Shown in pieces: positions 53,601 to 62,191 of a stretch of DNA of 64,000 nt. A program made the translations under genes and the position numbers. The DNA lies in the NCBI RefSeq assembly GCF_000526495.1, contig NZ_JAGE01000002.1, positions 434,001-498,000 on the forward strand. Reading direction: 5' to 3'. Under the pieces are notes generated by a model. The model did no database searches. It was given only the letters and a program-made list of their open reading frames with translations, and had not been told where the DNA came from. This stretch comes from Ruminiclostridium josui JCM 17888 (GTDB lineage: Bacteria; Bacillota; Clostridia; Acetivibrionales; DSM-1351). The first letter of the stretch is position 1, and each line of letters opens with the position of its first letter.

Positions 53601-56225
53601 AGTGCAGAAGATGTTACTGTTACCAAAAATGCAGGTCAATTACCTGAATTACCTTCGAAAGTAAAAGTTAATTACAGTAATGGTACAACAGGAAGTGCTA
53701 AAGTATTATGGGATGATATAAGTCAGGCTAAGTATACAGAGGATGGAATTGCTACAGTTGAAGGAGTATTATATGAAAATGAGTACGAAAATCCTTTAAT
53801 ATTGAACAGGGCAGATCCGTGTATTTATAAACATACAGATGGTTATTATTATTTCACTGCCTCATATACAGATGCTTCAAACGGACACAACAATGTAGGT
53901 ATGTATCAATATGACCGTATAGTAATTAGAAAAGCATCAACCATTCAGGGCCTTTCCACTGCAACTGAAAAGGTAATATATACAAAGGCTCCTCTTCAAG
54001 GAAACAAAAGTCCTCATGTCTGGGCACCAGAAATACACTTTATTAACGGGAATTGGTATATTTATTATACAACTACCATATCCAGCACCGACGTCTGGCA
54101 AATACGGCCACATGTCTTAATGTGCCCGGGTAATCTGGATCCAATGGTAAAAGAAAACTGGCAGGACAAGGGACAGGTAAAGAAGACTAATTCTTCAGAC
54201 ATGGCTTTTAGTGGTTTCTCTCTGGATGAAACTGTTTTTGAGCATAACGGAAATATGTATATGGTTTGGGCTCAGAATGACCCTAATTCAAACTTATATA
54301 TTGCTAGAATGAAAGATCCCTATACAATTGATACAAATGCTGTCAAGATTGCCACTCCTCAATACGATTGGGAAATTCATGCCTATAAAGTAAATGAGGG
54401 GCCAAGCGTTATTAAGAGAAACGGCAGAATATTCATTTCTTATTCCGCTAGCGGTACAGATGCTCTATATTGTATGGGACTTCTTACAGCCTCGGATAAA
54501 AGCGATTTATTGAATCCTAATTCTTGGGTAAAGACACCATATCCGGTAATGACCTTCAATACAGAGGCAGGCCAATACGGCCCGGGACATAATACATTTA
54601 CAGTGTCTGAGGATGGTAGTGAAGATATCCTTGTATACCATGCCCGTCAGGAAGAAAAATACATTAGTGGTAGCTATGAACCCCTGTATGATGCAGGCAG
54701 ACATACCCGTGTTCAGAAATTAGTCTGGAATAGCGACGGAACTCCTAACTTCGGAGTACCAATGGCAGACGGAAAAGTATTGTCAACGGTAAAGGTTAAA
54801 GCAAACATTGTTGAAGAGAACATTATAAAAGGAGCATCTGCAGAAGGATACAGTATCATTGGGACAAAATGTGATTCGGTAAATAAAAAGGCTACAGTAT
54901 ATTTCAGTCGTAGCAACAGTACTGTAAAGGATATTTCATCAGTGCCATTAAAATATCAGTTAGCAAACGGCTGTACAATAGATGGATTGGTTGGACACCC
55001 CATAGATTTGACACAGCCGGTATCGATTAGAATCAAGATGCCGGATGAGAGTATACAGGTATGGACAGTAGAAGGGATACTCTGCAATAATCCTGTTTTA
55101 GGAGGACAATTTGCTGACCCAGATATCAGTATATTTGGAGATAAATACTATATATATCCTACCACAGACGGTTATACAGGATGGAGTGGAACCCAGTTCC
55201 ATGCATTTTCATCATCAGATATGATTAACTGGAAAGATGAAGGAGTTATTCTTGATGCAGGAGTGGGGAAGGATGTTCCTTGGGCGGTAGGAAGTGCTTG
55301 GGCGCCAACTATTGTAGAGAAGAACGGAAAGTATTATTTCTACTTCTGTGCAAAGCGTTCAGATGGTAAATCCTGTATTGGAGTTGCAACCTCGGAAAGT
55401 CCTAAAGGGCCATTTATAGCAGAAAGTGAACCATTAATCACACCGGAAAATCTGGAAAATGGAGTTACTGTAAGTCAGACAATAGACTCATCAGTCTTTA
55501 CAGATGATGACGGAATTTCCTATCTGCTTTTTGGTAATGGCTCACCTGCTATAGTTCAGTTGAATGATGATATGATAAGCTTAAAATCAGGGTCTATGAA
55601 AAATCTGAGTGGTGCTGTTGATTTCAGAGAATCAATGACAGTGATTAAGAGGAACGGTCTGTATCATTTTACATGGTCGTGTGATGATACAGGTAGTGAA
55701 AACTATCATGTAAACTATGGTACTTCAAATAGCCTATATGGGCCTATTCAATATCAATACACAGTTTTATCCAAGAATCCGGACAACAATATTCTTGGAT
55801 GCGGACATCAGTCAATTATAAAGCTTCCTAATAAAGATGAGTATTATATGGCTTATCACAGGTTTGTGACGCCATTGGGGCAATATAGCAGTGGTCTCGG
55901 CTACCATAGAGAGACCTGTATTGATAAAGTGGAGTTTGATGCCAACACCGGACTGATGAAGGTAGTAGTTCCTACATTAGAAGGGGTGGCAGAAACACCG
56001 CTTAACGTAGAAGTTGTAGGTGATTATAATGGAGACAAAACAGTAGACGCCATTGATTTTGCATATTTAAAGCAATACCTACTGGGAAAGATAGATAGTT
56101 TTCCTGTCCAGGACAAGATGTTTGTCGGAGATTTAAATATGGATGGTGAAATAAATGCTATTGATTTAGCCATACTCAAAGGGTATTTGCTGGGTAAGTA
56201 TGATAAGTTGCCCTATGTTAATTAG
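50682..56225 (+). CDS. cellulosomal triple-GH43 protein with LamG, Ig-like domains and dockerin
   Basis: A secreted 1847-residue enzyme. A signal peptide (1-31, cut after NANA) is followed by a LamG-like domain (33-245), two atrophied bacterial Ig domains (250-440), GH43 module A (447-746; VRDPFII, WAPEIV, VEGPAIF), a second LamG (759-964), an Ig-like domain (967-1030), GH43 module B (1036-1366; RADPCIY, WAPEIH, NEGPSVI), a linker domain, GH43 module C (1469-1778; FADPDIS, WAPTIV, FRESMTV) and a type I dockerin (1783-1847) with two calcium repeats carrying AI pairs. GH43 enzymes are inverting arabinofuranosidases, xylosidases and arabinanases. Three different modules on one cellulosome subunit suggest attack on branched arabinoxylan or arabinan. 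GGAGG precedes ATG 50682. Confidence 0.92.
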   Translation: MIKMRILSCLLITSILTGLLSFMPVNNANADTGLMLWYRFNEGSGIKVADSSGNGRDGILNGNCSWITAQNGSGAIELDGSSGYIKMPNGLLSELTETTVSARVFVDSSNMNPSWIFTFGTTTDSKSDVNAHYFGFLLESGVYRVMLAKARWTDEQNTKVNSAFSTGVWKYVTYTQKGTIGTLYVDGVKVAENTNVAYTPKDIESTAANFIGRAPYVEDKYFKGKISDFRLYNRALSSAEVVELSNSSAADIVAMDKAALNLGDLSQVTSKINLPTTGENGSIITWVSSNPSVVSSTGYVNRPKYPDTDKQVTLTATISRGSASDTKIFQVTVKALLQGQDQVIENAKKQLFIPNADDIRGNITLPSSIVTEGVTVKVTWSTDKPSIVNVNEVVNQGYDNTPAGVVTRPNTDTKVTLTAHLTNGTASDTTDLTITVKAKPKTINESDYKGYFFTYFNGTARSDAEQIYFASSIDGLHWNELNGNNPVLTSTVGDKGVRDPFIIRSPDGDKFYMVATDLRIANGKGWDAAATSGSKSVVIWESNDLINWSKERLVKVARDDAGCTWAPEIVFDEKTGEYVMFWASRIGADNYSKFRIYIAKTRDFYTFTEPKLYIERSNDVIDTTIIKHAGIYYRFSKDEVNKNILIDKCDQLLNKNFVSLPSTSVESQKGVEGPAIFKFNGQNKWCLLLDYYGGGGYYPMVSTDIASGVFTRLNSSEYKLPTGPRHGTVMPITQAEYNAIMTKWGNSAPIEEPKTTPILEYKFDETKTGNTIADTSGNNRKGTLNGNATYVYDSEKKSQVLYLDGTTDTFAAFPQGFFDGRNTVTISMDIKPLTVSGNFFTFTVGKDTNKYMFLRTRDTESRNAITINSYSNEQEVKATTVPIANKWMNIKLVITPTSMAIYKDGLMLGRNNNVSISMSDLGTSLMAYLGKSFYSADLYFKGYFDNVKVYNRAFNETEIADEFGIANKPVKIVSAEDVTVTKNAGQLPELPSKVKVNYSNGTTGSAKVLWDDISQAKYTEDGIATVEGVLYENEYENPLILNRADPCIYKHTDGYYYFTASYTDASNGHNNVGMYQYDRIVIRKASTIQGLSTATEKVIYTKAPLQGNKSPHVWAPEIHFINGNWYIYYTTTISSTDVWQIRPHVLMCPGNLDPMVKENWQDKGQVKKTNSSDMAFSGFSLDETVFEHNGNMYMVWAQNDPNSNLYIARMKDPYTIDTNAVKIATPQYDWEIHAYKVNEGPSVIKRNGRIFISYSASGTDALYCMGLLTASDKSDLLNPNSWVKTPYPVMTFNTEAGQYGPGHNTFTVSEDGSEDILVYHARQEEKYISGSYEPLYDAGRHTRVQKLVWNSDGTPNFGVPMADGKVLSTVKVKANIVEENIIKGASAEGYSIIGTKCDSVNKKATVYFSRSNSTVKDISSVPLKYQLANGCTIDGLVGHPIDLTQPVSIRIKMPDESIQVWTVEGILCNNPVLGGQFADPDISIFGDKYYIYPTTDGYTGWSGTQFHAFSSSDMINWKDEGVILDAGVGKDVPWAVGSAWAPTIVEKNGKYYFYFCAKRSDGKSCIGVATSESPKGPFIAESEPLITPENLENGVTVSQTIDSSVFTDDDGISYLLFGNGSPAIVQLNDDMISLKSGSMKNLSGAVDFRESMTVIKRNGLYHFTWSCDDTGSENYHVNYGTSNSLYGPIQYQYTVLSKNPDNNILGCGHQSIIKLPNKDEYYMAYHRFVTPLGQYSSGLGYHRETCIDKVEFDANTGLMKVVVPTLEGVAETPLNVEVVGDYNGDKTVDAIDFAYLKQYLLGKIDSFPVQDKMFVGDLNMDGEINAIDLAILKGYLLGKYDKLPYVN

Positions 56226-56330
56226 GATTTGGTGCAGGTAAAATTGTAAGAACAGAGATGTGATATAGTGGTAGTTTGACTGTAGATACATGATGTTGGT
56301 AACGTGAAGCAGATTGCTTAAATGATGAGA

Positions 56331-56376
56331 AAAGTCGCTATTTATGGGTTTTGGGATTCATAAATAGTGGCTTTTT
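56331..56376 (+). terminator. terminator after the triple-GH43 gene
   Basis: A 16-base stem with two G-U pairs (56331-56346 with 56360-56375) followed by TTTT. The rest of 56226-56637 holds no gene; the next promoter must lie between 56380 and 56620. Confidence 0.75.
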
Positions 56377-56637
56377 GTGTTATAGAAGGATTTTAAAGGA
56401 AAGATATGTTATAACAAATATAAGGGATATATGGTAAAATATTGATTAAGAAGATTTAGCTAAGATTGGAAGGCTGTAATTTTAAGAATTATGGGGGGCT
56501 TAAATACTGTTTTCCATATTACTGGGCATGCATATAATAGCAGTAATGTGAAAATTCGAATTGCTACCATGTCTTTATACTATCAAATAAGAATTATATT
56601 AAAAATATAAATACCTTATATTTGAGGAGGATTTATT

Positions 56638-57534
56638 ATGAAAATGGCTAAAGTTTATGACTTGCTAATATCTTGCCCAGGTGATGTTTCTCAATTTGTA
56701 GGAATGTTTGAAAATGTTGCGAGTAAATTTAATAACTTTTATGGGAGAGAAAATGGTGTTGTCTTGCGGACAATAAGTTGGACAAACAATGCCTTTCCAC
56801 AATTTGGTGGACATCCTCAAAAAATTTTGGATAAACAGATTGTTGATAAAGCAGACTTTGCGGTTGCTGTTTTTTGGACAAGATTTGGTACAGAAACCGA
56901 GGATTATGGCTCGGGTACGGAAGAAGAAATAGAACGTATGCTCAAGGATGGAAAGCATGTGTTTCTTTATTTTCTTGACAAACCTGTCTCACCATCAAAA
57001 ATCGACCAAGAGCAGTATGCTAAAATACAAGCGTTTAAAGAGAAACATAAAAATGAAGGTCTTTTCTTCACAGTACCAGACGAAAATGCTTTGGTAAATA
57101 TATTTCGTGAGCATTTAGAATTATATATTGACAGTATTCATCGTGGAGTAGAGTTTAGTAAAACGAGAGGAAATAAACTGATACTTTGGGTGGACGATTG
57201 CCCTGAAAACAATGTGTATGTACGGAACATTCTTGAAAACTATGGGTTAAAGTTTGATTTAGCATTATCAACTGAACGTGCACTAAATTTTATGGAGAAC
57301 AATACGTATTCGCTTGTTATATCTGATATGGGGCGAAAGGAAGGACCTCGCGAGGGGTATGTATTGTTGAAGAAAATACGTGATAGTGGCAACAAAATTC
57401 CATTTATAATATTCTCTTCAGACGGAAGTCGGTTGGAGCATAGGGTAGAAGCGGAAAAAAATGGGGCACAAGGGTCAACAGACACAGTACCAGAAGTGGT
57501 TGATATGGTATTAAAGGAATTACTTAACACATGA
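56638..57534 (+). CDS. DUF4062-like domain fused to a response-regulator receiver
   Basis: A 298-residue cytosolic protein. Residues 1-165 match the DUF4062 pattern: LLISCPGDV at the start, VLRTISWTNNAFPQFGGHPQ, DKADFAVAVFWTRFGTET and GSGTEEEIERML, a TIR/SIR2-like Rossmann fold seen at the N-terminus of immune STAND proteins. Residues 178-296 are a receiver domain (LILWVDDCPENN with the acidic pair, VISDMGR with the phosphoacceptor Asp, then PFIIFSSDG with the Thr/Ser position). No output or kinase domain lies nearby, and no partner gene is visible. Such stand-alone fusions hint at signalling or defence. GAGGAGG precedes ATG 56638. Confidence 0.72.
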   Translation: MKMAKVYDLLISCPGDVSQFVGMFENVASKFNNFYGRENGVVLRTISWTNNAFPQFGGHPQKILDKQIVDKADFAVAVFWTRFGTETEDYGSGTEEEIERMLKDGKHVFLYFLDKPVSPSKIDQEQYAKIQAFKEKHKNEGLFFTVPDENALVNIFREHLELYIDSIHRGVEFSKTRGNKLILWVDDCPENNVYVRNILENYGLKFDLALSTERALNFMENNTYSLVISDMGRKEGPREGYVLLKKIRDSGNKIPFIIFSSDGSRLEHRVEAEKNGAQGSTDTVPEVVDMVLKELLNT

Positions 57535-57785
57535 TTTGTCAGAAAAATAACTTTTGCTTCTGCTAATAAGTAATATTCGTAACTAATGTTCAAGCTTAAA
57601 CTTCTCGTTATGTTATTGCTACAATACATGGAAATCTGAAAGTCAGAACCTTCTTATAAATTACATAGGACAATATATAATTTGCCCGTTCCGTAAATGA
57701 GTTGTATGATAATATGATAACTCATCAAATATTAAGTTAAAAAAAACATATCTTGAATAGAAAGGCATGAATAAAGGAAAGTAAT

Positions 57786-58186
57786 ATGAAATATTATTTA
57801 AGAGGTGAAATTGCCAAGATAGCTGACATTAATGTGGAAACACTAAGATTCTATGAAAAGAACAAGCTAATTCCTAATCCTAAAAGAACTTCAAAAGGAT
57901 ACAGACTTTATTCAGAAGATACATTAATTATCCTTAGCTTTATTAAGAGTGCTAAGAGTGCTGGATTTACTTTAGAACAGATAAGAAATTTATTTCAGCT
58001 ATTAATGGTGTAGATTTAGATATAAATTACGTAGAAGAATTAATTAATAAAAAGCTTGTTGAAATTGATGATAAGATTATAGAGCTTAAAGGTGTCAAAG
58101 AAAATCTTAAAGATATTAAGGAAAATTTATATAAGCCACATGAATGTCCATTATGTAATGCATTTATTAATAATTTAGAAAAATAA
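57786..58186 (+). pseudogene. MerR-family regulator, frameshifted
   Basis: Residues 1-70 are a MerR winged helix (YYLRGEIAKIADINVETLRFYEKNKLIP, SKGYRLYSED, SAGFTLEQIRNLF). The frame breaks near 57993 and ends at 58013. The natural continuation (SAINGVDLDIN, then the dimerisation helix ELINKKLVEIDDKI and HECPLCNAF) reads in the other frame to the stop at 58184-58186. One missing base, probably in the TTATTTCAG run, explains it. The full protein would be ~134 residues with a CPLC effector motif. A sequencing error is possible, since its operator is intact downstream. Confidence 0.78.
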
Positions 58187-58194
58187 AAATATGC

Positions 58195-58226
58195 TTGACT
58201 TTGTACCTAAGTACAAGATTTATAAT
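58195..58226 (+). promoter_or_regulatory. MerR-type promoter/operator of the EFR1 gene
   Basis: TTGACT (58195-58200), a 20-base spacer and TATAAT (58221-58226). The long spacer contains the dyad TTGTAC-N4-GTACAA (58201-58216). A 19-20 base spacer with a central dyad is the hallmark of MerR-activated promoters. Confidence 0.85.
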
Positions 58227-58255
58227 TATTTAAAATTATAATAAGAGGTGCTAGT

Positions 58256-59038
58256 ATGAGGTCAAGAATTTTTTATTTTTCTGGAACTGGAAATTCTTTG
58301 GCAATAGCAAGAGAACTTAATAACAGTTTGAATGATAAAGCATGTATAATTCCATTATCAATATATAGAAATGAAGAATCTGTTCAAATAAATGCAGATG
58401 TAGTAGGATTTGCATTTCCAGTTCATTTTATGAATGTTCCTGATTTAGTTAAGTCCTTTATAAAAAAATTAATATTTAAAACTAATCCATATATTTTTGC
58501 TATTGCAACCTGCAATGGAACTCCTGGTATAAGCTTGAGTGAATTAAATAAATGTATAAATAAAAAAGGACAATCATTGTCTTCAGTATTTCTTATTAAT
58601 ATGCCTGGAAATGCACTTGTAACTCCACACAACTTAGAAGTTGAAAGGCTGAACACTTATAAGGCTAAAGTAACTGAAATTTCTGCTAAAATTAATAATA
58701 GAAGTATAATTAAAATTGAAGGTAAAGATAACCTTAAGACTCGTATAGAAAGTAGCATTTGTGAACTCTTGGGAAAGCATTTATATTTAAATCCTAAAAA
58801 TGTTTCATATACATATCAGTGTGTTGGTTGTGGAATATGCGAAAATGTATGCCCACTAAATAATATAAAAATTATAAATAAAAGGCCACATTGGAAAAAG
58901 GATTGTTCAAGCTGTTTAGCTTGTTTTCATTGGTGCCCTAAAAAAGCTGTTCGGGGTGGAAAAATGTTGAATAAAAGAGGGCAATATCATCATCCAGAAA
59001 TATCTATAGAGGATATGGATTTGAAAATAAAGTTTTGA
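58256..59038 (+). CDS. EFR1-family flavodoxin-ferredoxin protein
   Basis: A 260-residue protein with an N-terminal flavodoxin-like domain (IFYFSGTGNSLAIAREL, FMN loop; FAFPVHFMNVP; ATCNGTPG) and a C-terminal two-[4Fe-4S] ferredoxin domain (CVGCGICENVCPLN and CSSCLACFHWCPKK). EFR1 proteins shuttle electrons in anaerobes; their partners are usually unknown. It is preceded by a MerR-type promoter with the frameshifted MerR gene upstream, which suggests induction by a stress or metal signal. GAGGTG precedes ATG 58256. Confidence 0.88.
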   Translation: MRSRIFYFSGTGNSLAIARELNNSLNDKACIIPLSIYRNEESVQINADVVGFAFPVHFMNVPDLVKSFIKKLIFKTNPYIFAIATCNGTPGISLSELNKCINKKGQSLSSVFLINMPGNALVTPHNLEVERLNTYKAKVTEISAKINNRSIIKIEGKDNLKTRIESSICELLGKHLYLNPKNVSYTYQCVGCGICENVCPLNNIKIINKRPHWKKDCSSCLACFHWCPKKAVRGGKMLNKRGQYHHPEISIEDMDLKIKF

Positions 59039-59066
59039 TATTTTAGAATTATTAAACGAATTTGAC

Positions 59067-59108
59067 TGCCGATTGGGGTGCTGATGTAGCATCTTAGTCG
59101 GTTTTTTT
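59067..59108 (+). terminator. terminator after the EFR1 gene
   Basis: GCCGA...TCGGT stem with G-U pairs around 59067-59101, then a T7 run. Confidence 0.65.
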
Positions 59109-59476
59109 GGGCTTTAGCCTGTTGAGTATGTTGGAGTTTATCGGAAAAGGAATGGAGAAATGGCAAGCCAAAATTTTCATATTATTACCAATTAAGTATT
59201 GACAGTAAGTGGACTGTTTACTATAATAATGCATACTAGTCACATATGTTTTATATGGATTTGGATTTTGAGCCAAAAAAACTTGTGTGCAAAAATTTAA
59301 CGTTGGAATTTTCCCATTGATTATTGAAACGCATCTGAATCCTACTGGTACGCAATCGATATGGAGAAAGTCGCACAGCAATTTAATTATGCCAGAATTC
59401 ATATTAATTAGATATATATTACGCTAGGTGGGGGGTTCAACCACCATTTTATGGCAAATAAATGGGGGAAGGATTT
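59109..59476. other. gene-free stretch upstream of the LysR regulator
   Basis: No convincing gene on either strand. A small GGTGG...CCACC hairpin (59427-59445) precedes the LysR ribosome site. A - strand ORF here has no family features. Confidence 0.55.
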
Positions 59477-60421
59477 ATGACTTTACAGCAATTACGCTAC
59501 GTTATTACTATTTCCGAAACAGGCTCGCTGAACAAGGCGGCGGAGTTTCTTTATGTGTCACAGCCTTCGCTTACAAGTACCGTCAAAGAACTTGAAAAGG
59601 AAATCGGCATTACAATTTTCCACAGGAGCGGTAAAGGGGTGAGCCTGACTAGTGACGGCGCAGAATTCTTACTTTACGCCCGCCAGATTTATAGTCAATA
59701 TGAGTCGTTGCTTGAAAAGTATGGGAAAAACGGAAATCTGAAAAGAAAATTCGGTGTTTCCACACAACACTATTCCTTTGCGGTAAAGGCATTTGTGGAA
59801 ATGGTAAAATCCTTTGACACCTCTAAATATGAGTTCGCCATACGGGAGACGAAAACAAAGGACGTTATAAACGACGTCAGTACGCACAAAAGCGAGATAG
59901 GGATTCTATACCTGAGCGATTTTAACCAAAAAATCATTAGGAGATTGCTCTCTACTAATAATCTTGAATTTCATAAGCTGGTTGATTGCAAGGCTTATGT
60001 CTATTTGTGGAAGGGTCATCCGCTGGCAAAGGAAAGTTCCATCCATTTTTCCCAGCTTGCCGAATATCCTTGTCTATCCTTTGAGCAGGGGGATAACAGT
60101 TCTTTTTATTTTACCGAAGAAATACTGAGTACCAACGAATATCCGCGGACCATCAAGGCATGCGACCGGGCAACTATGCTGAATCTGATGATTGGGTTGA
60201 ACGGTTATACGCTGTGCTCCGGCATAATCTGCGAAGAACTCAACGGCACCGATTTTACTACAGTTCCTTTTGAGGATGATGATTTAAATCCAAATAGTGT
60301 AATGGAAATCGGTTATATCATCAGAAAAAACACCATTCTCAGTCACATGGGAAGTCAGTATATTGAAGAAATCAAAAAATTTCTTATTGCCAATGGCAAA
60401 GAAACCGATACGCGCCTATAG
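59477..60421 (+). CDS. LysR-family regulator of the nitrogenase-like operon
   Basis: A 314-residue LysR regulator. The N-terminal winged helix (LQQLRYVITISETGSLNKAAEFLYVSQPSL split by the recognition helix, EKEIGITIFHRS wing) precedes a periplasmic-binding-like effector domain. GGGGGAAGG lies before ATG 59477; ATG 59462 sits inside that site. It is 142 bases upstream of the nitrogenase-like genes, read in the same direction, separated by a terminator. A LysR regulator (SalR) controls the methylthio-alkane reductase genes of Rhodospirillum, so it is a reasonable candidate sulfur sensor; this is inference. Confidence 0.88.
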   Translation: MTLQQLRYVITISETGSLNKAAEFLYVSQPSLTSTVKELEKEIGITIFHRSGKGVSLTSDGAEFLLYARQIYSQYESLLEKYGKNGNLKRKFGVSTQHYSFAVKAFVEMVKSFDTSKYEFAIRETKTKDVINDVSTHKSEIGILYLSDFNQKIIRRLLSTNNLEFHKLVDCKAYVYLWKGHPLAKESSIHFSQLAEYPCLSFEQGDNSSFYFTEEILSTNEYPRTIKACDRATMLNLMIGLNGYTLCSGIICEELNGTDFTTVPFEDDDLNPNSVMEIGYIIRKNTILSHMGSQYIEEIKKFLIANGKETDTRL

Positions 60422-60443
60422 ATTCATTCTATAGGCGCGTATC
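60407..60443 (+). terminator. strong terminator overlapping the LysR stop codon
   Basis: Perfect 16-base arms (60407-60422 with 60428-60443), 5-base loop, then ATTTT. The stop codon TAG lies in the stem. Confidence 0.85.
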
Positions 60444-60562
60444 ATTTTCATGTATTGGATATGAAAAGCCTTTTATTCTATAATAACCGCAGTGATATTT
60501 GATTTGACTAATAGGCTAAATCTATTCTTGTTTTTCAATTTTAAATAAGATGGAGGTATAAA

Positions 60563-62191
60563 ATGTCCAAAGTAAACTTACGTCTTGCGAATGTTGAAAA
60601 TCGCGAAGCAAGACTCGGTTCTATTGTATCATGGGATGGAAAGGCAAGTGAACTTTCCAGACTTTCGCAAGAACAAAATGAAAGTCGTGAAATTTCCAGA
60701 AACGGTTGCAGTGGTTGTGCTGGTAATAAAAAAGGCGGAGGTTGTCGCATAAATGAACTAAATATGCCGTTCAATCAGCAGACGATGTGTAATAATGCCA
60801 TTGTCGCATGTCAAATCGGGAATCTTACAGATTGCATTTTAATTGAACACTCCCCAATAGGCTGTTCCGCCAATCATCCCCGATTTGATCTGGGTTTCAA
60901 AATAGGTCTCATTCGTCGTCATAAACCTGTGGAAAGCATACGCATTTTCAGCACAAATTTGCTTGAAAAAGATATGGTGTTTGGAGCAAGTGATAAGTTG
61001 CGGCAATCCATACGAGATGCATTTAATAGGTACGCACCGAAAGCAATATTTATATCAATGTCCTGCTCCACCGCTATTATCGGTGAAGATATAGGTGCAA
61101 TTGCAAGCGAGCTTGAAGAAGAAATTGGTATACCCGTCGTTCCACTTTACTGCGAAGGCTTCAGAAGCAAACACTGGTCAACAGGTTTCGATATTTCACA
61201 GCATGGCATTGTCAGACAGATAGCGAATAAAAACCCTGTCCGGCAACCGGACTTAATAAACATAGTTGCACTTTGGGGGACGGATTATTTTACGGATATG
61301 TTAAAGCCTCTCGGACTGAGAGTGAATTATATAATAGACATGGCTAGCTTTGAAGAATTACAGCAAACTTCCGAAGCGGCAGCTACAGCAACATTCTGCC
61401 ATACTCTCGGTTCATATATGGCCACTGCACTTGAAGAAGAATATGGTATACCGCAAATAAAAGGACCTCAACCATACGGCATTAAAGGCACGGACGATTG
61501 GCTCAGAGCGGTTGCTCGGACAGTTGGCAAAGATGGGCAAATAGAGGACTATATCAAAGAACAGCACGAAAAATGGCTGCCTGAAATTGAAAAACTCAAA
61601 ATAAAGCTTAAAGAATTTAACGGAGGTAAAACGGTAAGGGGTTTCGTTTCAACAGGCTCATCATTCGCACATGCTATGATTGAAGTTGTCCGTGACCTTG
61701 GTGTGGATGTGAACGGTTCTATCGTTTTCCACCATGACCCGACTTATGACGCAGGTTATCCTGAACAGGAAACTTTGCAGCATTTAATAGATGCAAGCGG
61801 TGATATAGACTATTTTACCGTAAGTAAAACACAGCAATTTCAGTTTGCCGGACTTTTAAAACGTGTTAACCCCGATTTTATTATTATAAGACATAACGGT
61901 CTTGCTCCTGTTGCTGCAAAGCTCGGGATACCGTCATTTGCCATGGGCGATGAACATTTCCCGCTTGGGTATGAGGGAATTGTTCGTACAGGTAACGCAT
62001 TACTTGATATTTTGGCTCGCAAGAAATTCAACAATGTATTAAAACGCCATGTTAAATTGCCATATACTGAATGGTGGCTTAATCAGCCCGATCAGTTTAT
62101 ACTTGCAAAGCACCCCGAAATACTTGATGAACCCGAGCCTGTTGTAGAAACCACAAAGAAAAAAACCGTAATTAAGGAGGTTATAGCATAA
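60563..62191 (+). CDS. nitrogenase-like component 1, alpha (NifD-like)
   Basis: A 542-residue nitrogenase-superfamily subunit. C76 (in QTMCNNA), C101 (EHSPIGCSANH) and C168 (SMSCSTAIIGEDIG) align with the three P-cluster cysteines of NifD. C279 (ATFCHTLGSY, followed by LEEEYGIP) and H465 (MGDEHFPLGYEG) match the FeMo-cofactor ligands Cys275 and His442. YCEGFRSKHWSTGFD is a strong NifD/AnfD-type segment. An extra N-terminal GCSGCAG...GGGC block is not in NifD. So it should hold both cluster types, unlike chlorophyllide or Cfb homologues. It overlaps the next gene by one base. Substrate may be an organosulfur compound, not N2. Confidence 0.85.
   Translation: MSKVNLRLANVENREARLGSIVSWDGKASELSRLSQEQNESREISRNGCSGCAGNKKGGGCRINELNMPFNQQTMCNNAIVACQIGNLTDCILIEHSPIGCSANHPRFDLGFKIGLIRRHKPVESIRIFSTNLLEKDMVFGASDKLRQSIRDAFNRYAPKAIFISMSCSTAIIGEDIGAIASELEEEIGIPVVPLYCEGFRSKHWSTGFDISQHGIVRQIANKNPVRQPDLINIVALWGTDYFTDMLKPLGLRVNYIIDMASFEELQQTSEAAATATFCHTLGSYMATALEEEYGIPQIKGPQPYGIKGTDDWLRAVARTVGKDGQIEDYIKEQHEKWLPEIEKLKIKLKEFNGGKTVRGFVSTGSSFAHAMIEVVRDLGVDVNGSIVFHHDPTYDAGYPEQETLQHLIDASGDIDYFTVSKTQQFQFAGLLKRVNPDFIIIRHNGLAPVAAKLGIPSFAMGDEHFPLGYEGIVRTGNALLDILARKKFNNVLKRHVKLPYTEWWLNQPDQFILAKHPEILDEPEPVVETTKKKTVIKEVIA

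Noticed and set aside
59094-59402. - strand 102-residue ORF before the LysR gene
   Set aside because: No domain pattern, no ribosome site, atypical composition; treated as chance.
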